A stretch of 64,000 nt of DNA from Aurantiochytrium sp. KH105 (Eukaryota > Sar > Bigyra > Thraustochytrida > Thraustochytriidae), in the NCBI GenBank assembly GCA_003116975.1, contig BGKB01000026.1:496001-560000 (forward strand), read 5' to 3'. Of this stretch, positions 1 through 9,837 are shown piece after piece. Both the position numbers and the translations under genes were made by a program. Each line of letters begins with the position of its first letter. The stretch's first letter is position 1. The notes beneath the pieces were generated by a model, which was given only the letters and a program-made list of their open reading frames with translations, was not told the origin of the DNA and did no database searches.

Positions 1-146
1 TTGTGGCGACGATTCCAGCTGACATAGGCCAGGATTAGCGATCTCAGGGAGTGATCGAATGAACTCTACGGTCATGCGAAAAAGTTGTGCACGTTTGGCT
101 TGCCAAGGAAGGTTTTTATCCCATTGTTTGATCTTGGTCAAGGAGC

Positions 147-663
147 TCACCAAATGGCAACGTTTAGCTTGCCGCCTGTGTACCCAGAAAGAGCAGCGTT
201 TGCAAAAAGTGCCGCTTTCACGAGATCCTCCTCTTCCATTGTATCCGGAACGCTCTCCGACGTTCCAGCTGGAACTTCATCAGCGTTCTGAGGAGGGTTT
301 GGTTCGCGTGATGAGCTCGCCTCTTCTGAGACATGTTCCTCTGAGCTTGCAGAGAGGGAACGTACAAGCTCCAGCAGCTCTTGCCGAGACCGCTGAATCG
401 AAACACGTTTCCCTGCGAGTTGTAGGACCTCAATGAGTTTTGTTTTTGTAATCTTGTCGTCTCGCGCAAACTCGAACGAGAAATCCTTATTGGAGTAGGA
501 AAGCGCGGACACCTGCTTCTTCAACGAATTGTTTGACCGTCTTCTGTTTCTTCGCCTTGATTGCAGCCTCACGGGACTTGTCTTGAGCCTCGATGCCTTT
601 AAGTCGCTCGAGATCGTACATGTCCTTCGACCGCCAGGAATCCATTGATACACGTTTTCTCAT
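147..663 (-). pseudogene. Frameshifted small ORF, unknown origin
   Basis: Two overlapping minus-strand frames each look protein-like only in part. The first starts at an ATG at 663 (MRKRVSMDSWRSK...) and reads about 45 charged, helix-prone residues ending near KKQKTVKQ. It then meets a stop shortly after. The second frame, open to the stop at 147, continues with LKKQVSALSYSNKDFSFEF and an acidic tail. Joining them needs one frame change near 530-550, and no good splice donor is visible there. It may be a decayed gene or part of a mobile-element protein. I do not recognise a family. The two protein-like pieces could also be chance, so confidence is low. Confidence 0.35.
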
Positions 664-1848
664 ACAAATGTATTGGCCGGCTTATTTGGCTTATTTTATG
701 GCCTATTTAAAAATACCATTGATTTGCAACATGGTCTTAGTGAGTAGTAGTTAACTCCTATACGATTTCTCGGGCGCCGATTCTGTAGCAAATCGGTGTG
801 ATGTGCTAATCGGAGGTTTTACCCTATACTCTGACTACAGGCGCCGCGCTCTGCTTGGCCGCCTTTGTGAGGGCCGGCGGGCGTGCAGACGGGCGCAAAT
901 ACAAGTTTTTTGGAAGCGCGGGTCTTTCATGGGCAGCAAGGAAGCTAAAGCAGCGATGTTGACAGTGAGGCCCTCCGCGAGCTTGCTGCGCGGCAAATTG
1001 CGGCGAGAGTAGAAGAGGAAACCTGGAGGTCGGGCACTTTCTTTTAGACCGCTCTTCGCGTTTCAACCAAGTCGCGAGGAGAGATTTGGGGTCGTGTACG
1101 TAGCGACGAGTCGCGCGTCTAACATGGGCAGGCAGCGCGAGGCGAGGCAATGTAATGCGTGAATTTTGAGAGAAGGTGGCCCCGCGCACACAAAGTAGGC
1201 CTATAGATGATGGGTTGGTTGCTCTTTGAAAAAGTAAATGTTTTGGCTCTTGGCCTCGCCTGATAATTTCCATGTCGAATGTAGCCTTTTTATGTGGATG
1301 AAGAAAAAGTCGACGGCTGCATGTAAAAGTGGTGCGCACCAAGATGAAGCAGGGATTCCTTGTCTCGTTGTTGGCCAGACCTGGTCTGGCTCTGGCTGGT
1401 CACATGGTGGCGACGTCATACACTACTTTAGAGCTGCTTCGTATACTACGTAGGTATAAACAGTCAATTCTTTCCATCTAGTACCGTATACTAGTATATA
1501 GTATAGAATTTTATGCATGCACGCCGCGGCGAGGGAGCACCACGGTTGGGCTTGCTTGCCACCACAATGAAAAAATCCACTAAAAATAAAATAAAAAAAT
1601 CATCGAGGACAAGATCGACGCAGACTCCGTCCAGGCGGCACGCGCGACCGGTCGGTGCCGGGCGCTCGCTCGCTCGTCGCCGCGGCCGGCGCTCTCCGGG
1701 CCCTCGCTCCGCGCGCGCCGTTGCCCTTTGCGCAAGATCTTTGACGCGCGGCAGTCAGGCAGACAGCCAGCCTTTCGTCCGCGCGCGAAACGGGTGACGG
1801 TGGTTGTTGGTGTGGCGCACAGGCCAAGCCAGCGACGTGACCACCACC
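664..1848. other. Intergenic region upstream of the nucleoporin gene
   Basis: No convincing gene. A 172-codon minus-strand frame (824-1342) is compositionally unlike the real genes here. The palindrome TAGGCCTA lies at 1196-1203. AT-rich sequence around 1445-1510 contains several TATA-like runs. The last 200 bases are GC-rich and end in a run of ACC triplets at the ATG. Confidence 0.6.
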
Positions 1849-4080
1849 ATGTTCGGGAGCTCGACGGCCAGCAGCAACCCTTTCGGCGGGGCGGCGAGTG
1901 GCGGCGGCGGCGGCGGCCTCTTTGGTGGCTCGTCCTCCACTCCGGCCTCGGGCGGTGGTCTTTTTGGATCGTCGACGCCGCAGCAAAACAGCGGCGGCGG
2001 CGGCGGCCTCTTTGGGTCGTCTACGCCACAACAGAATAATAGCGGCGGCGGTGGCGGTCTCTTTGGATCGTCAACACCGCAGCAGAGCGGTGGTGGTCTC
2101 TTTGGAGGGTCTTCCACGGCTCAACCCCAGCAACAAAACAGTGGCGGAGGTGGGCTCTTTGGAGGTTCGAATTCCACAACTTCGGGGTCCCTCTTTGGCG
2201 GTTCTTCATCCTCGGCGGCGCCCTCAGGCGGTGGCCTTTTCGGTGGCAGCGGCGGCAACTCTTCTTCATCAAATTCCGGTTCCCTTTTTGGTGGGACCTC
2301 GAATACTGGCGGAGGTGGTCTTTTTGGTATCACGAACAATAATAACAATAGCAGCGGCGGCGGTCTTTTCGGCAGCAGCAATAACAACAACAACAACAAC
2401 AGCGGTGGCGGCCTCTTTGGTAGTAGCAACAACAGTGGTGGCGGCGGCGGAGGAGGAGGTCTCTTCGGCAACACCAACAATAACAATAATGGCGGCGGTG
2501 GCCTCTTTGGCAACACCAACAATAACAACAACAGTGTCGGCGGCGGCCTCTTTGGCGCAAACAATAACCAGCAGCAGCAACAGCAGCAACAACAACAACA
2601 AGTCCAGCAACAACAGCAAATCCCCTTTACTGGCGCGCTGCAGCTGCTGGCGTACGCGGACGCGAGCGATCTTCAGTTCGGGTCCATTCCAGAAGGCGCT
2701 ACTGGACTCGCAGACTGCGTGCGGGTGCGCGTTGTTCCGGAACCGCTGCACACGCAGCTTCTCGAGCAGCAAGTGGAGATGAATCGGCAGGGCAAGATGC
2801 TTCGCGACATGCTCAATCAGTCAAACGCTGAGGCCTTACGTCTCCTGGAAAAGACGGCGCAGGTAGACCAGGGCGTCTTGCACTTGCGCAACTCGCTCAA
2901 GCGCCAGGAAGAAATGGTCGTCGGACTCAAGGCGGACGCGAGGTCCTTTAAAGCCGTCGACGATGCGCTGCACGAGGCAAGACGCATGGCGCACCCAGGC
3001 GGGTTCACGACAAACAAAGCCATTCCGTCTGACTTTTTCTGGCTCTTGCTGCGTTCGCTCGAGAGTCGATTGACAGAGTACGAGGCACGTACCAAGGAGC
3101 TTAGTACGCTTCTTTCGAGCCAAGAGCGTTCGCGAAACCGCTCGGCAATTCAGGTCATTGTTTCAATTCTCCGTCAGCAGCACCAGACCTTCAAGGCGAT
3201 GGCGGCTGCTGTTGCCGAGATGCACGATAAGATGGACGAGCTTCGCGAACAGTACAAGGAGTGGCATCTCATGGTACACGGCGACGTCCCCCGCGATTTT
3301 CAGCAAGAGGACAACAAAGAGCGAGAGCGCCGGCGAAAGCTTTTGCGCAAGGTCGATGAGCAAGCTGCCATGTGGACGGGGCCTGCCAATGGGGGCCAGC
3401 AGCAGCAGCAGCAGCAGCAACAACAACAACAGCAACAACAGCAACAGCAGGCTGCAGGCAGCAACGGAACCTCGACCGGGCTCTTTGGAGGGGCAGGGTC
3501 TTCTTCATCCAATACTGGAACCTCTGGAGGTGGTCTTTTTGGTGGATCAAACACCACAACAGCAACATCGTCCACGTCGAACACTGGCACGAACTCAAGC
3601 TCGGGTGGTCTCTTCGGTGGAAGCGGCAGCACCAACACCACCTCCACAACTACTAATGGCCAACAGCAAACCTCGACAACGTCTGGAAATGGTGGTGGCG
3701 GTCTCTTTGGGTCGAGCAGCTCATCCACCTCGACCAGCAATGCAGGCGGCGGTGGACTTTTCGGCTCTTCGAACACTTCGTCATCGTCCACTACCGCGAC
3801 TGCGGGAAATACCTCTGGTGGCAGTGGAGGCGGCCTCTTCGGGTCTTCGGGCGGGACGAGCACCAGTGGGGGCACATCCGGCTCTCTTTTCGGCAGCAGC
3901 AGCAGTAGCAGCACCGGTGCGACCGGGACGGCCAGCTCGGGCGCCGGTGACAATACTAGCACGTCTTTATTCTCTGGCCCATCGACGCCGCTGCAGTCTG
4001 CATCCTCGGGTCTGAACAGCAATGCAGGTACCACTGCCCCTCGCAAGAAGTCGAGCAGGCGCAACTCTCGCCGCAAGTAA
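1849..4080 (+). CDS. FG-repeat nucleoporin, Nup58/Nup49 type
   Basis: The protein has about 743 residues, starting at the ATG in ccaccaccATG; the frame is open 15 codons further up but only from a TTG. Residues 1-255 are a low-complexity FG domain rich in GGGLFG motifs separated by Ser, Asn and polyQ (polyQ near 240-255). Residues 260-500 are a helical coiled-coil segment. It contains PSDFFWLLLRSLESRL near residue 393, which resembles the Nup58/p45 signature (aromatic residues followed by a heptad helix). After a second polyQ near 516-533, a second GLFG-rich domain runs to about 735. The C-terminus is basic (PRKKSSRRNSRRK). Known role of the family: Nup58/Nup49 pairs with Nup62 and Nup54 in the central channel of the nuclear pore, where the FG domains form the permeability barrier. 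The coil flanked by FG on both sides argues against Nup98. Nup54 or Nup62 remain possible alternatives. Confidence 0.75.
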   Translation: MFGSSTASSNPFGGAASGGGGGGLFGGSSSTPASGGGLFGSSTPQQNSGGGGGLFGSSTPQQNNSGGGGGLFGSSTPQQSGGGLFGGSSTAQPQQQNSGGGGLFGGSNSTTSGSLFGGSSSSAAPSGGGLFGGSGGNSSSSNSGSLFGGTSNTGGGGLFGITNNNNNSSGGGLFGSSNNNNNNNSGGGLFGSSNNSGGGGGGGGLFGNTNNNNNGGGGLFGNTNNNNNSVGGGLFGANNNQQQQQQQQQQQVQQQQQIPFTGALQLLAYADASDLQFGSIPEGATGLADCVRVRVVPEPLHTQLLEQQVEMNRQGKMLRDMLNQSNAEALRLLEKTAQVDQGVLHLRNSLKRQEEMVVGLKADARSFKAVDDALHEARRMAHPGGFTTNKAIPSDFFWLLLRSLESRLTEYEARTKELSTLLSSQERSRNRSAIQVIVSILRQQHQTFKAMAAAVAEMHDKMDELREQYKEWHLMVHGDVPRDFQQEDNKERERRRKLLRKVDEQAAMWTGPANGGQQQQQQQQQQQQQQQQQQAAGSNGTSTGLFGGAGSSSSNTGTSGGGLFGGSNTTTATSSTSNTGTNSSSGGLFGGSGSTNTTSTTTNGQQQTSTTSGNGGGGLFGSSSSSTSTSNAGGGGLFGSSNTSSSSTTATAGNTSGGSGGGLFGSSGGTSTSGGTSGSLFGSSSSSSTGATGTASSGAGDNTSTSLFSGPSTPLQSASSGLNSNAGTTAPRKKSSRRNSRRK

Positions 4081-4756
4081 AGAAAAAGGTTCTTACCATT
4101 ATACCACTACACATTTGTTCCTTCGACTCTCACATGTTTCCATACATTTCGCTCTTATGTCAGCTTGGTTACTCGCTCATTTTCCCATCTCGCTGACGAC
4201 AGAGACGCCCACTCTTGCTGCCACGCACACTACCTGGCAGTCAGTCGGCACTGGCACGGCGAGCTTCAACTCCATCCAGCGCGGCTCCTCACCCGCACCC
4301 CACCCGAACCCCAACGCGCATGCTCTCCGAGGCCGTTCGTCGCACCATCCCCGTCAGCCAAGATCGCCCCCGCCAACCATCCGCACTTTCTGCACATTTC
4401 CGCGCGCGCTGCCGTTATCCCGCGAGTCCCAGCCGTTCGTTGTTGACGCGCAAGATACATACGTCCCCCTCCTCTGCACAAGAAGCTCACGGGCCTCGAT
4501 CTCCTCACCGCGACGAGAACTCGAGCCGCACGAGGAAGGAAAGGAGGAGCCACCCTGCCGCCAGAGGCTCTCGAGCCCGCGGCGGTTGGCGGCGGAGACT
4601 GCAGTTTCTCCCTTGCAGAGAGTAGCGCACTCGTTCATGGCGACCTGTATACGCGTGGGCGGCTACGAGCGAGCTGCGAAAGATCGGCCGGCCTTGCCAG
4701 GTCCTGGCTGATTTCCTGCTTCGAATTTCAAGTTCGCGCAGGACAGGATTCAAACC

Positions 4757-4839
<83 letters not shown>

Positions 4840-5511
4840 GCAGAGAGACGCAGAGAGAGCGCGACGGGCGAGAGGCGCGACTCCCGGCGGCAGATCGCGA
4901 TCGAGCACGAGGCGCGCGACCGCGACTCGCCGCGGCAGGAGCGCGGCAGCGGCGGCGGCGCGGCGCGGGGAGGAGGCGCGAGCGCGGCGGGCAAGGCGTC
5001 GGTCGCCTCGCCTCGGATCGCATCGCCTCGGATCGCCTCGCATCGCACCGCTCGCCCGCGGCACGTCGTCATCGAGGGGCGCGACGACGCCGTTGGCGCC
5101 GGAGGACGCGCAGACGCAAAGCGCGACGCGGCGCGCGAGCGCAGCGCAGAGCAAGGCGCAAGGCGCAGGAGAGCGGCGGCAGGGCGAGGCCCGGAGCGGC
5201 GCAGCGAGCGGCGGCGAGGCGCGGCGAGGGCCGGCACGTGCGCGGGCGCGAGGCCGGGAGAAGAAGCAGCGCGAGGCTCAAGAAGACGCGAGATCAGCGA
5301 TTCCTTACCTCTTTCCTCCTCGGGCTCGAGCGGCAGAAGCGCAGCGCGGACGCAGAGCGCAGCGCAGCGCCGCGACACGGCAGACGCGGCGGCGGGCGGG
5401 CAGACGCGCGCAAGCTCTCGGGCAGTCCCGGTCGCTCGCGAGCTCCAGGCAGGAGGGGCGTGGATCCGTGCTCCGCGAAGGAAGGAAGGAAGTAAGAAAT
5501 AAAGGACTAGC
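4081..5511. other. Intergenic region with GACA microsatellite
   Basis: This is the 3' flank of the nucleoporin gene and the promoter/5' UTR of DGAT2. Several frames are open because of high GC and absence of TA, but none has a family signature. It contains the (GACA)n tract annotated separately and a purine/CG-rich leader from about 4840 to 5500. I see no RNA gene. Confidence 0.6.
4757..4839. repeat. (GACA)n microsatellite
   Basis: About 20 uninterrupted copies of a four-base unit (GACA on this strand). It lies about 670 bases upstream of the DGAT2 start. Confidence 0.97.
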
Positions 5512-7032
5512 ATGGAGCGGCCTCAGACGCAGGCCTCGCCCGCACGGTCCGAGGCGCGGCGGAGACGCGGCGACAGGTCCAAGGGGTTCGCCGACGAGGA
5601 TGGAGAGACCAGCGTGAACACCCCGAACGGGATGCAGACGCCGTACAGCACGTCGATGGGCTCCGTCTCGAGCTACTCGTCGTCGGGCGACTACGCCATG
5701 TCCGAAGCGGAGGGCTCCGAGGTGGACCCTGCCGATGACATGGCGGGCGACTCAATCGGATCGAAACCAAGCTCCTCGTCCGTCACCGGACGCCGGCGAC
5801 TCACGCAAGAAGAGCGCGACTACTTTTTGCGTCTTGAAAAGGAATGGCGTGAGGAGGACGCATGGGCGGACCAACCCGGGTCCTGGTACTCGATGCTGGC
5901 CTGGATGCCGGTCCTCATCGGCCTGCGCGTCTTCAACGTGCTACTTTCCATCGCCTTTTGGCCCGTTTCCTTTGTGGCGCGAGTCTTCTTTGGCAAAAAA
6001 ATTCACACGGTCAGTTTCTGGGATGTTCCGCTTTCCCGCCGGAAACAAACTGCCGTGGTGCTCTTGTTCGTCATGCTCCTGCCCATGGTCGTCGTGGTGT
6101 ACTCGTGGACGCTCGTTCTGCTTCTCTTCCCGCTCACGACCTTTCCCACACTGTGCTACCTGGTGTGGATCATCTACGTGGACAAGAGTCCCGAAACAGG
6201 CTCGCGCCGACCCTTTTTGCGCTATTGGAAGATGTGGCGTCATTTCGCAAACTATTTCCCGCTTCGTCTCATTCGCACCACGCCGCTCGACAGCCGTCGC
6301 AAGTACGTCTTTTGCTACCATCCGCACGGGATCATCTCGCTCGGTGCCTTTGGCAACTTTGCGACGGACTCGACAGGATTCTCGCGCAAGTTCCCCGGTA
6401 TCGATTTGCGCGTGCTCACGCTTGCGCTCAACTTTTACTGCCCCCTTTTGCGCGAGTTTCTGCTTTACCTGGGTCTTTGCAGCGCCGCAAAGAAGTCCTG
6501 CAACCAAATTTTGCAGCGCGGGCCTGGATCCGCCATCATGCTCGTCGTTGGCGGCGCCGCCGAGTCTCTCGACTCCCAGCCGGGCACCTATCGATTGACG
6601 CTGGGCCGAAAGGGTTTCGTGCGCGTTGCCCTTGACAATGGTGCCGATCTAGTGCCGGTGCTTGCCTTTGGCGAGAATGACGTCTTTGACACCGTGTACC
6701 TCCCACCGAACTCGTGGGCACGTAACGTGCAAGAGTTTGTGCGCAAGAAGCTTGGTTTCGCTACACCAATTTTCAGTGGCCGCGGCATCTTCCAGTACAA
6801 CATGGGGCTCATGCCTCACCGCCGTCCCATTATTGTCGTTGTTGGAAAACCCATCAAAATGCCCAAAATTCCCGATGAGCTCAAGGGCCGCGCGCTTTCC
6901 ACCACGGCCGAGGGCGTTGCCCTCGTTGACAAGTACCACGAAAAGTATGTCAAGGCGCTTCGCGAGCTCTGGAACTTGTACAAGGAGCGCTGGGCCGTGC
7001 ACCGTCAAGGTTCGCTGCTCATTCAAAAGTAA
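5512..7032 (+). CDS. DGAT2: Diacylglycerol O-acyltransferase 2 (DGAT2 family)
   Basis: A 506-residue ER membrane enzyme that transfers an acyl group from acyl-CoA to diacylglycerol, making triacylglycerol. Family signatures: YHPHG at residues 269-273 followed by GIISLGAFGNFATD, then GGAAESL, and RKGFVRVALDNGADLVPVL followed by FGEND. About 110 Ser-rich, acidic, probably disordered residues form the N-terminus. Hydrophobic stretches follow near 125-160 (MLAWMPVLIGLRVF...) and 180-225 (VVLLFVMLLPMVVVVYS...), the latter matching the hairpin typical of DGAT2. It is longer than human DGAT2 (388 aa) because of the N-terminal tail and the extra hydrophobic segment. The start is the first ATG of the frame, following an AT-rich stretch. 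It is convergent with RRP9. A monoacylglycerol or wax-ester acyltransferase of the same family cannot be excluded from sequence alone. Confidence 0.93.
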   Translation: MERPQTQASPARSEARRRRGDRSKGFADEDGETSVNTPNGMQTPYSTSMGSVSSYSSSGDYAMSEAEGSEVDPADDMAGDSIGSKPSSSSVTGRRRLTQEERDYFLRLEKEWREEDAWADQPGSWYSMLAWMPVLIGLRVFNVLLSIAFWPVSFVARVFFGKKIHTVSFWDVPLSRRKQTAVVLLFVMLLPMVVVVYSWTLVLLLFPLTTFPTLCYLVWIIYVDKSPETGSRRPFLRYWKMWRHFANYFPLRLIRTTPLDSRRKYVFCYHPHGIISLGAFGNFATDSTGFSRKFPGIDLRVLTLALNFYCPLLREFLLYLGLCSAAKKSCNQILQRGPGSAIMLVVGGAAESLDSQPGTYRLTLGRKGFVRVALDNGADLVPVLAFGENDVFDTVYLPPNSWARNVQEFVRKKLGFATPIFSGRGIFQYNMGLMPHRRPIIVVVGKPIKMPKIPDELKGRALSTTAEGVALVDKYHEKYVKALRELWNLYKERWAVHRQGSLLIQK

Positions 7033-7360
7033 TAAACCTAATGAACAACCCAAGCAACTTGCTTCTTTACTTCTCTTCTCTTTTCATGTTCGGCCTTGCT
7101 GTTGGTTGTGCTGCGCAGATGTCTGCGGGAATGCAAACAAGAAAAGGTCCAGAGTTTCAAGAAAAGAAAATGAAGAAATGAATGAATGACCAAAAAGTTT
7201 TCAATAAATGCGTATGACACGAGGCTACGTGCGTGCGCAAAGTCTTATTTCTTACTACTGTTGTTGTTGTTGTTGTTTGTGGAGAGCAACTACTTTGCAA
7301 TGTCATACTGTGTCGCGGGTGTAGTGCCATCTCTGTTTCTCTGTCTCTCTGTCTGTATGT
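7033..7360. other. Convergent intergenic spacer, DGAT2/RRP9
   Basis: Only 3' flanks of two converging genes. It holds a short (TTG)n run near 7258-7275 and a TCTCTG run near 7330. No gene seen. Confidence 0.7.
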
Positions 7361-8895
7361 CTACTTGTCGTCGCCTTCTTCGTCCGAAGCGGCTTCTGCG
7401 TCCTCACGTTCAGCTTCTTCAGCAGCTTCTTTGAGCGCAGCTGCAGCGTCGAGATCATGCACATACTCTGGAAGTCTGAAAATGTGCAGCGTATTACGGC
7501 CTCCAGACTTTCGTTCCCAGCGACCCAAGCGGTGCTCCTGACCACAGCCCGCAAGGAGAACGCGACCCGAAGCGCCAAAGGCCAGCGCGTTTACATATCC
7601 GGGCACTGGGAGACTCATCAGCGAGGGAGCCTTGATCCGACGCACAGTCGTGTCCACATTCCAAAGCTTGACGTAGCCGTCCGCGGCGCCCGAGGCTGCA
7701 ATATCTGCGTTGGGCATAGCAGCCACGGAGCAAATCCATGAGTCGCCATGCGCGCGGCGAACAATGGAGCTTGGCTTCTTCTTCGCTGTGCTCCACAGCG
7801 CGAGAGTGCCTTCCTGCGAACCACTGACAAAGTGCGTCTCGTCGGCCATGGCAATCGTGTCGATTGACGACTTGTGCACACCTTGCAACACGAGCTGTGA
7901 CTCCTCGGGGAATTTCCAAAAGCGCACAGAACGGTCCATGGAGCACGTGACTGCGCGCTCCCTATACAAGCAGTCAATGCCAAGGATAGGGGCCTGGTGG
8001 CCAAAAAGCGACTCAATATAGGCCATCTCGTCCACGTTCCATGCGCGGACGCTGCGGTCAAAAGACGAAGAGTACAAGGTGTGCTTGCCCTTCAAAAAGG
8101 TAAGGCCTGAGACGGCGTCACGATGGCCGGAAAAGCTGTCGACGAGCGTGTTCGATCGCGCATCCCAAATATGAATTACCTTGTCCTTGCCGCCGCTCGC
8201 AAGATACCTGCCATCTGTGCTGACCGCGACAGCTAAGATCTCGTCGTGATGACCTTTGATGCTCGAAGCAGTGATTTGCTTGGTGGCAGGCCGCCCTGGG
8301 AACCGCGTGACCCTTTTCCCAGTTTCCACATCCCAGCGCACGATTGAACAATCCTTTGACCCAGTGTATGCTACGTCCTCCGCGCCTGTCAGTGCAATGC
8401 ACGTCACAGACAGACGGTGCGTTCGGGGACACTTATGGTAGCTAATATCTTCTTGCTTGAGAGCCGCGGCCACAGGTCGTCGCAGTCGGCCTTCGGCGCG
8501 GAGAAGATCGTGGTGAAGTTTTTGCGTTACAGGGTCTAAACCGTTGTTGAGTTTGGCCGTGTCATCATCGTTGTCCTCATCGGAACCCGAGCCGTCCTCA
8601 TCGGAGCCCGTCTCGCCTGCGCGGCGTTGCGAGGCCTGCACCTTGGCAAGGATTTCTCGTGCAACACGAAGTCGTTTTTCGGCTGGTGTCTCTGCATGTT
8701 CCTGCGCATCGGCAAGCGTATCCTCTTGCGACTTGCGATGATCATCTACATCGGAATCCTCATCGTTGCTGTCGAGATCCCAGTCGACGTTGAGTTTTGC
8801 TTCGCGGCGGGGGCGCTTCGTCCCGTTTGCCTGTTGATCGCATCAAGAGCATCAGTTAGTCAATCGCTCACTTTCTTCTCATTTTCTCCGATCAT
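7361..8895 (-). CDS. RRP9: U3 snoRNA-associated WD40 protein Rrp9/U3-55K (two exons)
   Basis: Spliced model: exon 1 8895-8872 (MIGENEKK), intron 8871-8831, exon 2 8830-7361; 497 residues, against 475 in human. The second exon has no in-frame ATG before the conserved region, and an in-frame TGA lies just upstream of it, inside the proposed intron. The intron has gtgagc at its start, an actaac branch-like site and acag at its end, and joins in phase 0. The N-terminus is basic then acidic (KRPRR, DLDSNDEDSDVDD). It is followed by the Rrp9 helix EKRLRVAREILAKVQ and by about seven WD40 repeats from residue 138 to 455, including AYTGSKDCSIVRWDVETGK, which closely matches the family. Known role: binds box C/D U3 snoRNA in the small-subunit processome for 18S rRNA maturation in the nucleolus. 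It is divergent from the PINX1-like gene, also nucleolar. Confidence 0.9.
8831..8871 (-). other. Predicted 41-nt intron of RRP9
   Basis: Reads gtgagcgattgactaac at the 5' side and ends gatcaacag on the minus strand. Removal restores an ATG-initiated frame. The branch-like actaac sits about 27 bases before the acceptor. Confidence 0.75.
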
Positions 8896-9837
8896 TCCCC
8901 AGCATCATGTAGAACACAAAGAGGGCGAATCTCGTTGAGCAATGGGCTGTTTGTTCAAAGTCATGCCTCAGTTGGCGATCAAGCCTAGGTTCGGACAGTC
9001 TCACCTTCTCCCGAGAGAGAATCGGAAACGAGGAATTCCATTATAGTGTCGATACTGCAAACATCCTCACTGGCAGACATATACATGACCCCATTGCCCA
9101 CGGACCCCCTCCTCTTCTACCCCGTTCCATCTCCTTCGACTCCACGCCACAGACCCCTTTCTGGCCTCGCGCCCTTCGCCACCTCGCTCCTCCCGGCAAA
9201 CGGGTGGCTGGGCCCAGGTCTGGTTGGTTGTGGGCAGCCTTGGACTCCATCTGCCAGCCAGCGCGCAGACTAGCCAGGCGCCTCGGATGCCAAGGGAAGA
9301 GCGATGCATTGCATCTCATCACATCGCATCGCATCGCGTCGCGTCACATCGCGTCGCGTCGCGTCGCGTCGCGTCGTGCTCGTCAACGTACTGGCGTGCG
9401 CGTCTCGCGCGAGTGCTTCATGGCGGCTAGCTCGCTGCACGAATATTGTTTTTGGTTTCTGCTTTTGCTCTCTCTCTCTCTCTCGCAATGAAAGGGCGGC
9501 AAAGGATGGAGCACCCAATTTCGCATTTTGAGGTCTCTCTCGTTGGGTGGTTCTCGCAGAGAGGGGGCGGGTCACAGAGCAAGAACCAGCCAGGCAGCGA
9601 GAGCGAGTCGAGGGCAACGCGCGACACTACGCGCGGGGCTACACGAGCACGAGCGCGAGCACGAGCACGGCCACGCATAGCAGGCCTGGGTCTCTGTCTT
9701 CTCCGCCGACGCTGCGATTTTTGCGTGCGAAAGCCTCCCTCGGTTCGAGCACGAGGTCGCGTGCGGACCACGAGACCGTCTTGGAGGACATCGACAACGA
9801 AAAAGGACGAGGAAAAGGACGTAAACAAAGCGGGACG
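8896..9837. other. Divergent promoter region RRP9/PINX1
   Basis: A head-to-head intergenic region shared by two nucleolar-protein genes. It contains pentanucleotide repeats (annotated separately) and a CT run at 9468-9484. The frame of the G-patch gene is open for 97 codons upstream of its ATG, but that part is GC-repeat driven. Confidence 0.6.
9321..9376. repeat. Pentanucleotide repeat (CATCG/CGTCG)n
   Basis: Tandem copies of ATCGC that drift to GTCGC. It lies in the shared upstream region of RRP9 and the G-patch gene. Confidence 0.9.

Noticed and set aside
824-1342. 172-codon minus-strand frame
   Set aside because: Composition is Arg/Pro/Cys-rich with no domain signature; it looks like chance open frame in GC-rich intergenic DNA.
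3300-4076. Minus-strand 258-codon frame opposite the nucleoporin
   Set aside because: Antisense shadow of Gly/Ser/Gln repeats, giving Pro/Val/Cys runs.
4757-4839. GACA tract considered as a CRISPR-like or regulatory array
   Set aside because: Uninterrupted four-base microsatellite without spacers.
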